Assembly (NCBI GenBank): GCA_014529385.2
Contig: CM043963.1
Location: forward strand, 4,995,501-5,059,500
Direction of reading: 5' to 3'
DNA length: 64,000 nucleotides
DNA from: Adiantum capillus-veneris
Lineage: Eukaryota > Streptophyta > Polypodiopsida > Polypodiales > Pteridaceae
Position numbers and translations under genes: made by a program. A model generated the notes under the pieces. That model searched no databases. It saw nothing but the letters and a program-made list of their open reading frames with translations, and was not told where the DNA came from. The number at the start of each line of letters is the position of its first letter. The first letter of the stretch is position 1. Below, one piece after another: positions 23,617 through 35,200 of the stretch.

Positions 23617-24406
23617 GAGTGACTGCAATGGAGGACATAAAAGCCAGTCTTGGCCTAAGTAGTTCCACAGGCGATCCATGCCTTCCAGTTGGCTATGGAT
23701 ACCCTTGGCTGAATTGTTCAGGGGATTCTGGAATCACAGCATTGTAAGGGTAAATGAGACTCTTTTTGGTTTGAAGCTGGCAATGGTGAGGCTGTAACTT
23801 ACTTAAATTACACCATGTATATCTTCTGGTTTGTGTCTTCAAGAATGCTATCAAAGTATGGTACGGGTGGTGAAATTCCTGCAGCTATTAACTCACTTCC
23901 TACACTCACTGAAATGTGAGTTTTCTAACGCATACTTCTTTCTTCTTTTTTTTTAAAGAGTAATTAAGAGGGCTTGAAATGTGAATTATATTATACTACT
24001 AAATGAAAACAACCCAAACTTTTTTTGCAAACTTTTCTTTACTGTCCATATCTGCAATTCTTCATGGTAATAACATCAATAGTCTCTGTTGTACTATGTA
24101 TTTTTGTCTTGCAGATATCTCGACGGGAATAATTTACAAGGAGAAATTCCTGATCTGAGTTCTCTACTGATCCTTGAAACTTTGTACGTTGGCTACTTTC
24201 TTGTGGAGAATTGGGTACTTGAAATAGAGTTTAGGATTTCTCTGGACTCTTGGAAAGTTGTGTCGAACGTTAGTTTGTAGTCGTTTTTGAAAGTTTGTGA
24301 CTCTTACTATCTTCTTTTCCAAGCTTGCAGGGATCTCAGCAACAACAGACTCATTGGTACGTACTATTCCCGATTCCTTGGCATCACTAAAGAATCTAAA
24401 AGTCTT
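23617..24406 (+). pseudogene. GDPCLP hinge and first three LRR exons
   Basis: About 23620-23743 encodes MEDIKASLGL...GDPCLPVGYGYPWLNCS, the hinge typical of LRR-I kinases. It is followed by LRR exons of 72 bp (23844-23915, GGEIPAAINSLPTL) and 69 bp (24115-24183, YLDGNNLQGEIPDLSSL). The third LRR exon, 24331-24406, is 76 bp. A GTAC-GTAC repeat at 24357-24364 adds four bases. Dropping one GTAC restores 72 bp and the expected G-T-I-P-D-S-L reading, so the lesion is a small tandem duplication. Confidence 0.82.
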
Positions 24407-24479
24407 GTAAGTTTCAAAACTAAGCAAGTTTTTGACTCTCTTATTTTTGAACCTTAAGGCTTTTCAATGTCCAAAAAAA

Positions 24480-24537
24480 TAGACCTCTCTCTCTCTCTCT
24501 CTATGTGTGTGTGTGTGTGTGTGCACACACACACACG
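24480..24537. repeat. (CT)n(GT)n(CA)n microsatellite in RLK intron
   Basis: CT run, ATGTGTGTGT run, then GCACACACACACAC. The GT and CA parts are complementary and could pair as a short hairpin. It marks the start of the ~3.1-kb insertion-rich part of the LRR intron. Confidence 0.9.
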
Positions 24538-24969
24538 AGATCGTTCTAGGGGCCTTGGGAGCTACAACGGTTGTGGCTGTTGCACTTCCCACAATAGTAT
24601 CTTACATATGTGGCTTGTGGTCATTGATGTGCTAGGTTGGCCCTTGAGTCCTCTCAACAGGCAAGATTTCGGATAATGGGACATCTATTGGTGATGCAAA
24701 ATGTATTGAATAGTCAAACTCCTCATCAAAGTGAGGAAGGTCTCTCTTGCTCACCCCCAATAGTGTTTGTTGTAAGAGGCACCTGCGACTAGATGCGGTG
24801 TAATAGGGAACGGGTGGAATGCACACCCTAAACGTTCTCAAACAACATTTGGGATGGGTTTAGCTCTTGGAATGGAACGTCGTTCTGGAACGGGGTGTAA
24901 CCAGAGCGGTGGTCCGGAAAGAGGGACGGGGGGGTGGGACGGGGCCGAATAGGCAAACGAGGCTTTTTG

Positions 24970-25305
24970 GTTTCACCCCACCAATGGTGGGGTGAACCAA
25001 ATCAGAAGTCCCCTCTGGAGTGCTTACATGCCCCACTACTGACTTGTATAGAGCCATGATCCCCCAAATCAACTCTTTGGGTACCCCCATCTCCTTCAGC
25101 CTGCGCATCAATCTAGCTCTGGCAATGTATCGAAGGCTTTGCGGAAATCCATAAAGCAACAATAGAGCCGTCTCCCACGTGATCATCGCTCCTCAATAAT
25201 GGCTCTAAGTGTCAAAATATGATCAAGAGTAGAGAAACCTCTCCTGAAACCCGCCTATCTTGCTGCCCTTACACCCTGTCTCTTTGCCCATCTACTCAAG
25301 TTTTT
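24970..25305 (-). mobile_element. LINE fragment D in the LRR intron
   Basis: Matches LINE C around 21035-21380. Read on the minus strand it holds ARARLMRRLKEMGVPKELIWGI, ALYKSVVGHVSTPEGTSDLVH and, upstream, the STLDHILTLR-equivalent region with frame breaks. Both ends are truncated. It lies inside the intron between LRR exons 24331-24406 and 27688-27768. Confidence 0.85.
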
Positions 25306-25744
25306 AAATCCTTTTGCTTGGAAGTAGGGGCTACCAGCTGAAATTTAATCGAAAAAGAAAGGGAATCAATTGAAATTCCGGGCAACCACAAGGTGTCGCA
25401 CAAGGAGGGGGGAAAGGGCAGCAGGGGTCGCACAGGCAGAGGAGTCCAGTTCGGGGTCGGACGAGGCAGCAACAGCGCTGTAGGGGTCTCGAAAGGCAGG
25501 GACATTGCCTCGTAGCTGGTACACGCAAAAGTTGTTTTTTTTTTTTAGTTTGAGAGACAAGCTGTGCAGCTCGGCATGACAGCTCTTCTGGTTACGAGAG
25601 TACATACATTGTTGATGGCGCTCATGGGTGCGAGCTCGAGCCCAATCGTAGAGTTTTTGAAGTCTAAGCGACTCCGTAAGGTGGGTGAGATTCGGACGAA
25701 TCTGGTGGGTTATTGAATATAATAAAAGAGACGCCAGTAGGGAA

Positions 25745-26033
25745 GGCTATGTAGTTGTCGAGAGTCTTTGTAGGGTGCATCATCAAGTGATACATGACTT
25801 AAGATAAGGCTATGTAGTTGTCGAGTCTTTGTAGGGTGCATCATCAAGTGATACATGAATTATTCATGTATCACTTGATGATGCACCCTACAAAGACTCG
25901 ACAACTACATAGCCTTATCTTAAGTCATGTATCACTTGATGATGCACCCTACAAAGACTCGACAACTACATAGCCTTATCTTAAGTCATGTATCACTTGA
26001 TGATGCACCCTACAAAGACTCTCGACAACTACA
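25745..26033. repeat. 61-bp unit foldback: two direct then three inverted copies
   Basis: Unit GGCTATGTAGTTGTCGAGTC...ACTTAAGATAA appears twice in + sense (25745-25807, 25808-about 25859) and three times inverted (about 25861-25914, 25915-25975, 25976-26033). The copies look identical except for an extra AG in the outermost pair (CGAGAGTC at the left, GACTCTCG at the right). The symmetry centre is ACATGAATTATTCATGT near 25860. The outer differences are mirrored, so this arose as one large hairpin. It could be a foldback/MITE-like element or a product of replication slippage across a palindrome. Confidence 0.9.
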
Positions 26034-27640
26034 ATAATTTTTTTTATAACTGGTACCTTCTTGGACTCGTGGAAGTGGTACCCGGCTGCAGAGTTCTCTT
26101 CTTTTATTGTGTGCTCATCATTGATCCCAGTCATACATTTGTCTATGGTGCATCGTGAATTCACATCGACCGGATACGTTGGAGAAGGATAGTGAAGAGT
26201 CTGCTTTGGTACACAAACGGAGACACACTAATCATATCTTGCATTGAGGTTGCAAGGTTGACATAGAGAATATGTTAAAGGAGATGGTCGGACGCAGTCT
26301 TTATCCTTGCATCTGTTCGCTTTGAAAGGTGAGGTAAGCTGTTCTGTCAAGCCTTATGTGGCCTCTTGGTTTCAGGTGGTGTGTTCCTTGGCAAGAGGTG
26401 ATGATGTGTTGTGGATCTAGCAAGAACTTGTCATCTTTTCTTGGCTTTCACATTTACTTCTGGTGACGGTTCTGGATTCTTATTTGGTAGACATGGTTAT
26501 CTTGTTACCTATGCTTAGATGGAAGAACCAATTGATAATAATGGATCACCCCAAGTATAGCAAGTTGGGGTTTGTGTTATCATACAGAGAGTATGTCTGG
26601 TTTTACAAAAATAGGTTCTTTGTTCTATGTGTGGTATAGGAGGAGTACTGAATGGATTTGATGTGGGTGGTCGTGACTTTGTGAGCCTCTCTACCATGTA
26701 CTTCCCCCAACAAGTACTTTTCCTACATGGACTGGAGTTTGAGAGGGAAATAATTTCAAGACTTGGAGAGAGATATGCCTTTGTAGGATCCTCATTGCAG
26801 CAGGATCAGGCAATTGTTCGAGCTTCCTTATTAGAGCAAAGAGAACCTATCCAGTTCTTTGGAGTTACGGAGTGGACAGCAAGGATTGTTCATCTTTGTG
26901 ATTGTCACAAGACACATCTATTATGTTGGCTTCTGACATTGTGAGCATGGATATGGGGCGTACCCACTACATCTGACTTTCTTCTAGCTTGCCATTGGTG
27001 GACATGATTGTCTATTTAGAGCATTGCTAGGTTTACTTTGAGTAGTTCTACTTATGGACTTGTCAGATGCCTGCATTCTCTACTGAGGGTATTAAAATTT
27101 TGGAGGGTCATCTTCTAGGTATATTTCTAGATCAGGAAGTGAAGGCTTCTTTGTTTCTGTGACCAGTCTTGTGTGGCTAGTCTTTCTTGATTGGGTCTAG
27201 GACTGAGAGGGTGATGGGGTGAGTGTGATCCCTTGGAAGGTATGCCATATTCAGTTAGCGGTACCTTTACTGTAAAACAGGCTCTATCACCTATCCACTC
27301 ATTCTTGACCACCATCCCAAGCTCTTGTGGAGTACAGGGTAAAATCATCTTGAGAGTTCTCAGAAAGAGAGGGAGAGAAAGAGACAGTAGAAAGAGAAGC
27401 ATGAGCATTATAAGGAACCTTTGCAACTCTTTCTTCTTTGGTGTTTTCTTTGCCTTTGTTGTCGTAAGGTTCTTTGGTTTCGTCTTTATTTTATTGAAAA
27501 TCGACTTCTTGGAGGGATCACGTTTCACAAAACATTCTCTTGAGGATGAACATCCTCTGTCAAAAGCACATGCAAGACAGACACATTTGCCTTGTCCTGT
27601 TTCATGCGACCATGATCTGCATTGTCTATGTCGAATGTTT
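26034..27640. other. Unrecognised intronic sequence
   Basis: The remaining part of the LRR intron up to the exon at 27688. No coding block, LTR end or RNA gene seen. The open frame over 27233-27799 only becomes meaningful at the LRR exon near its end. The intron is about 3.3 kb, far longer than its neighbours, because of the LINE fragment, the foldback and this DNA. Confidence 0.5.
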
Positions 27641-27952
27641 CATATGCAACCAGGGCTAACATTGTTTGTCTTCAAATTTGGTTTCAGGTACTTGCAGAAC
27701 AATAATTTGTCAGGGGAGATACCAGCTGCTCTACTACAACGCCAACAGGCATCACTGTTAACGTTTGAGTGCGTCTTTAATCAGCTAAAAATTCAATGAA
27801 AAAATGCTAGTTTTGATGTGAACTAGTTGGGAAAGGGAGTGCTTTCTAGGCTTGCTTGTGCTTGAGAAGACTTGTTCTGAAGGGGTTTTTGATGTTTCAT
27901 GTTTGTTTCATATTATGCACATTTTGTGACATGAGTTTTTTGGTCTATCTAG

Positions 27953-28236
27953 ATATTCAGGAAACCCTTTGTGTGAGAGCAACAGCACAGATTGTGTCCC
28001 TTCACCAGGGTCCCCGCTAGGACCCAATGGTAGTCCCCCTTCACCCCCATCAAAAAAGAGCAACACTGGAGCAATTGTAGGAGGGGCTGTAGCTGGAATT
28101 CTGGTGGTGGCCATTGCTATTTGTGTTGCTCTCTACTGCTGTTGTTTCAAGAAGAAACCCCCTGTGCAGAAGGATTCCAAAGTCGATGTTCCTCGAGAAG
28201 GAGTTGTTGAAATAAATCAAATATATGAAAACTCAG
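27953..28236 (+). pseudogene. RLK transmembrane exon
   Basis: The exon opens after ATCTAG and reads YSGNPLCESNSTDC, a Pro/Ser-rich spacer, then the membrane helix GAIVGGAVAGILVVAIAICV and a Cys-rich, basic inner border (CCCFKKK). It ends at ACTCAG|GTACGC. It has no frame break and joins in phase to the kinase exon at 29069 (NS|VPNK). Confidence 0.88.
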
Positions 28237-28274
28237 GTACGCAATTCAGCTCTCAACTGAGACTCTCTCCACTG

Positions 28275-28475
28275 CATGTTTATTTGTGTTGTTTCTCAAA
28301 AGGGCAGATGCAATGCACAGCTCACTAAAGGCACTCGCTGAATAACAAAGGGATGCTTCCAGTAAATCTTAAAGCATGTTTCTCTGTTTTGTTTCTCAAA
28401 AAGGCAGATTCAATGCACAGCTCACTAAAGGTACTCTCTGAATAACAAAGGGATGCTGCCAATCCTTAAGAGTCA
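28275..28475. repeat. 100-bp tandem duplication in RLK intron
   Basis: Two copies at a step of 100 bp, marked by GCAGATGCAATGCACAG at 28304 and GCAGATTCAATGCACAG at 28404, with several differences. The rest of this intron, to 29068, holds nothing I recognise. Confidence 0.8.
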
Positions 28476-29068
28476 TTTGGGTAATGTTTGTGTTTCTTGG
28501 CTTAGCAAGAAACAACCAACAATAGAAGGAAAGCCTTACCAAAACAGATATTCACAGCCTCTGTTTTCCCGAGCTTTAACCATCTACCGTAGCTTTCTGT
28601 TATGACATCTCAAAGGTTATCATGTCTTTGAAGTCCCTGCTCTGTATCAAGCAATTAAAACTACATTTTCAGCATTAAGGTTAAGGTGGCTAGAGTTTCT
28701 ACATGTAGATTCCACAACCCTTCCTAGTGTACCTCACGAGGGCGTAAAGGACAATTGCCACTTCAAAAAAGAAACATTGGTCTCGTTGATTATAGCAGAG
28801 ATGATTGCAATCAGACGGAAATGCCAACCAAACTCTCTTTACTTACTGAGTTTATATTAGTTAAGGATATGTGTGATGAACAATGTGGATAATTTTGAGT
28901 GATGGTGCAAAGCAGAGTTAAAAGTACTTGTGGGTGAAATATCATTTTTGTTCTGCCATTGGCTTTCTATTGAGCTTCTTGTTTTTCTTTTCAATTCAGG
29001 AGCTTGCTGAGGGAGGGTGACTACTCACTTCCCTTTTTTCTTCTTCTTTTTCTTTTCATGGATGCCAG

Positions 29069-30400
29069 TTCCCAACAAGGCTATGCCGAAGCTCGCTGTT
29101 CAAGAGTTCTCCTTTGAAGAAATCAAAATTGCCACAAATAATTTCCGAACCAAGCTTGGTCAAGGGGGATTCGGTCCAGTGTACAAAGGCTGCCTTCAAG
29201 ATGGTCGCTTTGTTGCTATCAAAGTCGCCTCAAATGCTGCAAACCAAGGAACAAAGGAATTTGTAAGCAAGGTAACTAGCACAAGCTGTATTTGTTATGT
29301 GCTTCAAATACGAGTTTGATTGTTTTGTGAGTCCTTGTGCATACACAATTTCTGTTTTTTTTTTTCCCTCTTATGGTCGTTCTAATCCACCAAGCTTCTA
29401 ATCTGACATTTCTTTGCAGGTTGATCTTCTATCACGGATACACCATAAAAATCTTGTGGGGCTCCTTGGGTTCTGCAACGAACAAAAGCTGGTACTCGTA
29501 TATGAGTTCATGTCAAGTGGGTCCTTATTTGATTGTCTTCATGGTGAGTTCACAAAATGTCTACTTGCAACAATGAGAATTTGTGAGTACAGCATGGTAG
29601 AGTTGAAATGCTCTAACTTGTGGCCTTTCTATGAAGGCCCATATGCAACGGCTTCCCCCTTGCCATGGCGCACACGTTTGAGGATCATGGTCGATGCTGC
29701 ACAAGGTAATTTATTTGAATAGACTCGTTTTGTGCTTGCATGTACGTACACGTTTTTGCATACCATGGTAGTCTGCTTGCACATGTGTCTATGTCTGTGT
29801 CTACATTGCATGATGCGAGTGTTGTGCACATTGCCAAGTTTCTCCTTTTAGACATGAGATATGAAAATGCAGGCTTTGATTACTTGAACAATGGATGCAA
29901 CCCTCGAATCATTCATAGAGATATCAAGAGCAGTAACATTCTACTGAATGATAAGATGGAAGCTAAGATATCAGATTTTGGAATCCCAAGGGACTACATT
30001 AGGAGTGAAACTGGAGCCCCGCCGACGACTTTGATGGGTAGCATGGGGTACATGGATCCTGAGTAAGTACAACTTCGCTGACACTGCCTTGTTTCGTTCT
30101 CATCTTTTTGTCTTCCCATTTTCACCTCACCCTTCAAAGAATATGGTTATGGTGATAAGTTTCTCTCTTTGAGCATTCATCTTGTTGCTGCTGGGTAGCA
30201 AATGTCCTTCTTTGTAGCGGCTCATTACGTTGTTTGGAAAATAACATGAATATCATCAATGTTACAGGTAAATGTCCAGTATGAAATTGACAGAGAAAGT
30301 TGACGTATATAGCTTTGGAGTGCTGCTTTTTGAGTTTGTAAGTGGCCAGACAGCTATTTTCAAAGACAATTCTCACCAGCCGACCAATATTGTGGAGTGG
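29069..30400 (+). pseudogene. RLK kinase domain exons with nonsense codon
   Basis: The kinase motifs appear in order: glycine loop GQGGFGPVYKG, lysine in [42 protein letters not shown], catalytic loop IIHRDIKSSN, SDFGIPRD (relatives usually have DFGLSR), and GSMGYMDPE. At the start of the next exon the expected E-Y is replaced by E-stop: TAA at 30269-30271. After it the frame continues normally as KLTEKVDVYSFGVLLFEFVSGQ and NIVEW. Catalytic residues K, HRD and DFG are all intact, so the kinase was disabled late and by one visible change. Confidence 0.88.
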
Positions 30401-30609
30401 GTAATGTTGTCAGACTTTCTCCTTTATCATTTGATATATATATTTTGAAACTCAATATATTTATTTTAAGCTTTATTTTGGGAAATTCATGTGTTGAAAC
30501 ACAGCATCCCATGCTTATTACAGAGAGACATGGCAAAAGAAGTACGAAACAAATTTCTCCTTTTTATTTAGAAATAAGGCCTCATACTCATCCCTTCCAC
30601 TTAAGGATA

Positions 30610-31619
30610 AAACACCCTTTACTAATTATCTGCAGTTAGTCTTCATTTACTGATAAAGTTGTGCATTATTGTCCTTTTACTCCCGTAGTAGTCACAACTT
30701 TGTTCTATTATTATTATGGAATGATAAGATTTTCCTCATTGCATTCACAATCAACACAAATGCCCAGGATTGTCTTCAACAAGCATGTGGCGTCAATATT
30801 GTCACTCTTGCTCTGTCAACCCAAAATGTGGTTTTTTGAATATCTTATTGTCTGAATGAAATCTCACATGATTTTGCATGAACATGCAAGAGCCTCCATT
30901 AACCGTGGGGTGATTGATGACATTGTCGACCTGTCTCTACATGGTCAATTCGATGTCCAGTCAGTTTGGAAAGTAGCAGAGGTTGCATTGGCATGTGTCG
31001 AGATTCCGAGCTCCAAGAGGCCCAAGATGAGTGAGGTTTATAATGAACTAAGAGAAGCTGATAGAATGGAACTTGAAAGTGAAGAAAGGCAGGCTATTGA
31101 CCAACCTTCAGTGGAAACACCCTTTACTAATTATCTGCAGTTAGTCTTCATTTACTGATAAAGTTGTGCATTATTGTCCTTTTACTCCCGTAGTAGTCAC
31201 AACTTTGTTCTATTATTATTATGGAATGATAAGATTTTCCTCATTGCATTCACAATCAACACAAATGCCCAGGATTGTCTTCAACAAGCATGTGGCGTCA
31301 ATATTGTCACTCTTGCTCTGTCAACCCAAAATGTGGTTTTTTGAATATCTTATTGTCTGAATGAAATCTCACATGATTTTGCATGAACATGCAAGAGCCT
31401 CCATTAACCGTGGGGTGATTGATGACATTGTCGACCTGTCTCTACATGGTCAATTCGATGTCCAGTCAGTTTGGAAAGTAGCAGAGGTTGCATTGGCATG
31501 TGTCGAGATTCCGAGCTCCAAGAGGCCCAAGATGAGTGAGGTTTATAATGAACTAAGAGAAGCTGATAGAATGGAACTTGAAAGTGAAGAAAGGCAGGCT
31601 ATTGACCAACCTTCAGTGG
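30610..31619 (+). repeat. 505-bp perfect tandem duplication covering the last kinase exon
   Basis: Units 30610-31114 and 31115-31619 look identical base for base, including the reading frames in each. Each copy carries intron sequence, an AACATGCAAG acceptor and the kinase C-lobe exon (GVIDDIVDLSLHGQFDVQSV...ALACVEIPSSKRPKMSEV). The exon of copy 2 runs on to 31628 (CACAG|GTAAT); copy 1 runs straight into the intron start of copy 2. The identity implies a recent event. Confidence 0.95.
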
Positions 31620-31628
31620 AATTCACAG

Positions 31629-32200
31629 GTAATAGCAACTATAGCACTCTGTCCTACACACGTCAGTGCAAGGTAAGGTTTATTCACCAATAACTCTGTA
31701 ATTGCCATGATCACCTTAGAGGACTAAGCAGTTCTAAAGAAAAAGCCCATTGATAGAAGAGTTATACCAAAGGACAAGGTGATTATTTCTTGGATTGTAC
31801 TTTCGGTCTGGCATTAGTATGTAGTTAATGTATGTGATTTGAGTGCTTATATCTCACTCAGTACAAACTTTCTACTTTCTCCCTGCTTAGCTTATTCCAA
31901 ATGCGATTGTGTTGTGTATCTATACTTATTTTCAAGCTATTATAAATTTTATTGTCTTCAAATCAAGGAAGACCCACAAAGAACATGGCAAAGAAAAATA
32001 TAGTGATCATTAATAGACAACAGCAAGCATCCCTTGAATTGTAAGTTGCACGAATGACTTTTTTGTGCGCCCATCCACCCACACATACACACACACACAC
32101 ACGTTTTTGTAAATCTTCGAGATTAATTTACAAGTGGGAAACCTCAAGGCGAGGAAAACCCATAGAAAAGAGCAGATACAAAAACGTGAACACAAAAGTG
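31629..32200. other. Sequence after the RLK pseudogene
   Basis: No convincing final exon or gene. A (CA)n tract lies at 32078-32102. The 3' end of the next LINE lies somewhere near 32060-32240. Confidence 0.5.
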
Positions 32201-35200
32201 TTCATCTGCGGAAAAGGGCTAAAAGCATTCATAGGAAAGTTGATACATGTCTGCAGTGATATCACCCACTTCCCAAGCAAAGCGTAGAGATTGCCTAAGA
32301 GAAAGCTTGGAAAAACTGAAAGGGTTCCACATCAGCATTAGAGAACATGCAACTGTTGCGATGACGCCACAGGGTCCAATAAGCCCAAAATCTAACCCAC
32401 AAAGAAAATCGTAAATCATTGTGAGGAAGGCGAGAGAATGCCGAAAGCCCAAAATGTTTGGTGGAAAACCATTGAAAGGAATCAAGGCCGCATGCTAGTT
32501 GCTATACTACGAAGAAATTCTCTAGTAATGCAACAATCCCAAAGGAGATGACCAAAGAGTCTTCTTTGTAGCCGAGCAACAAACACAACGGGAGGAGCAG
32601 ATGTGACGTGCATTGAGAAAAGAGTCCACTAAAATAACTCCAAACAAGTAGCGTGAGAGAAATAATCGCTCCTTCAAAGGCAAGTGGCTCTTCTAAAGAG
32701 CAGAAAGTGCTTTCTTTCACAAGTATCGGACTTGTGCATTGACCATAGGGCGTTACAATGATCATCAATCTAGGGCTGTCTCAAAAGAAGAGCATAAACC
32801 TTACTAGCAGACCTAGTCTCAGAGGGCATGTCTTGAAGACACCAATCAGACATACAATCCCCAACAAACAAAGGTAGAACACGCAAAAAGTCAACCAGCA
32901 TGTGTTGAAGCTCTCTCCAAAACTGACGGTAATGCATACCCAATCCAAAACGACGAGTAGCAAGGGGAAACTGGAAGTTGTACCTTGCGTCATCAACCAC
33001 ACTACCAACTACTCGAAGGCCACGACAAGAGAGAAAGTAGACATGGCGAGGTAAAGAAAGCGAGAGAATACCCGACTCCAATGAAGACTCTCTAATCAAA
33101 GCGAGTTTCCTTCCTGCTGTCGTCAACCATACCATGATAAATGCATTGTAACTTCCTTCCAATCAGAAATCAGGCTGGAGGTGACAGGGCATCCAGGAAT
33201 GTACCCTTCTATCTCTCTAAACACAACCTCCCAATAAGACGGTTTCTAATGGCCAAAGGAGGAAGCAACAACATGCCGACACAAGCAAGCAAGTAAAAGA
33301 GCCCACGTATGAGTTTGTTGCACAAGAGTCGGCAACAACATAGCTTTCCAAGCAAGAAATGCCGGTGCAAGTCCAAAATATCGAGACCACCATAGCTCTT
33401 TGGAGTGCAAAGTTTACCCATCGACATCAAACGCGGGTCTTTTTTGTGAGCATGAGTACGCCACAAGTGAGAGAAAATCAATGACATAAGAGAAGTGAGA
33501 CAATGCTGAAGCCAATGCAACAACGGCAAATAGAATTGAACATAAGCCATCTTGATACTTTGGATAATTCACAAGCGAACATGCAATGGCCATGTAGACA
33601 GCTTCCAGTCATGCAATTTGACGCTCAAACGCTACATAACTCAATCCACTTTTTGAGTATGAGTGACATTATATCCAATTGGATACCCTTAATGCCTTGC
33701 AATCATGTTCGGAGGAACAACTCTCTTGGTTACAACAAATCATGCCAATCACAAGAATTCAATGACAGAAGCTTTGATTTGCGAAAGTTGACTCGAAGAT
33801 CAGCCACAAGCCCATACAACTCCAAAGCTTCCATAATCATTCGAACATGAGCCTGGTAATTACGAGGCATGAACAATGAGTCGTCAGCATAGACCTACCC
33901 AATGAAGTTGCCACCTGACGAGTAACTGTAAGTCATGAAGACAACCAGTAGAAGTCAAACGATCCAGATACATCAACAAAGGGTGTGTTGCAATAGCATA
34001 CAATAATGCACTAAGGGGACAACCCTGTCTAATTGAACAACCAAGAGGCGAAGAGTCTGTCAGATCACGGTTAAGGAAACGCGAAGACGAACTGCAAGCA
34101 TACAGGAAATAAACGATATTGGTTAATTTAGGGCCAAACCCAAGATAGCACATCATAGCTGCAATGCAGTCCCATTGCACAGTGTCAAAAGCCTTTTCAA
34201 TGTCCACTTGCATAAGAAATACATATTGACACACAACTAATGATGCTTGAGGAGCAACAACGAAAACGTGTCTATAATGCGAGACCATGGCATTAGCAAG
34301 TTCTTGTTTAGAGAACGTCCAAGCACCTGAAGGAAGCTTTACATGCTTAATGTCATGAGAAACCCTCGTGTGATGCAATGTTTGAAAAATTGCTTCAAAG
34401 CACATCCTTTATCCAGAAAAGCCAGTCAACAAGCTCGCGTTTGCTATTTTTCAAGCTTTCGGTTATCATCAAGTTGTATGCATACTCGAGCTTCACACAA
34501 CTCTGATAATTCGTATTCAAATAAAGGCCTCGAGTTAACCAATTCCTGCAAATGTTGACAAACCTGCTTGGCATCCTTAACATTGTTGCGAGTCCAATGT
34601 ATGTCTTGTTTACCATAATCCTAAATAGCACATTGCACTCACATAACAAATTGAAACCATGCGACATCAAGATCAAGATGCATGTGAATAGTCAAGGGGG
34701 GAACAAGTCCAGACCTCATGAGTAAGATAAGCATTATTAATATATAGCAGACGCTTTCCATAAAGAGATCTATCACGAAGTGATTGCCCAAAGTACAAGT
34801 TCAACAAACACAGTGATGATCCGACAACTGCAAAGTGTAATCCATTCTCATATCACATACAAAGTCCTCGTACTATTGTCTGTGGAGAACTACCATCTAT
34901 TCAAATGTGCACGATATGAGTAATGAGCAGTATGTTGAAATGTAAAACCCGAGACATCAAGATAAAGAGAATGCTATAAATCAAGCATTTGTGCAAAAAA
35001 ACAAGGAGATGATCCCATGCTTGTCTCTCCACAAGTAACATATGCAAATTGCCTGTGGTGCTATCACACACGGCAAGAGTATTGTTAAAATCACCACAAA
35101 AGAGTGAAATGGAGGTGCATGGATAAGAAAAGATATCTCACCATAGGGCAGCTCTTGCCCAAAAGCTTTATATACATATAAACCTCAAATTTCATAAATA

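Larger units (their letters stand above)
21909..31628 (+). pseudogene. Malectin-like/LRR receptor kinase pseudogene (LRR-I type)
   Basis: Exon order: malectin-like 21909-22475 and 22558-23053; pre-LRR GDPCLP exon about 23620-23743; LRR exons 23844-23915, 24115-24183, 24331-24406 and 27688-27768; transmembrane exon 27953-28236; kinase exons 29069-29271, 29420-29543, 29637-29705, 29873-30062, 30268-30400 and 30891 onward. Intron phases join correctly where checked (for example LTFE|YSGNPLC). The order malectin-like, LRR, TM, kinase is that of plant LRR-RLK subfamily I, plasma-membrane receptors that sense extracellular ligands. Lesions: a 1-bp shift near 21950, a shift near 22890, a GTAC duplication at 24357-24364 and a TAA at 30269-30271. 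The signal-peptide exon is absent; the LINE and microsatellite sit in its place. Several lesions together make function unlikely. Confidence 0.88.

Noticed and set aside
25745-26033. CRISPR-like array because of repeated ~61-bp units
   Set aside because: There are no spacers, units are both direct and inverted, and the genome is eukaryotic.
26515-27528. Frames around 26627-26944 and 27127-27528 as genes
   Set aside because: No domain, no splice-consistent structure and no second copy; they lie in an inflated intron.
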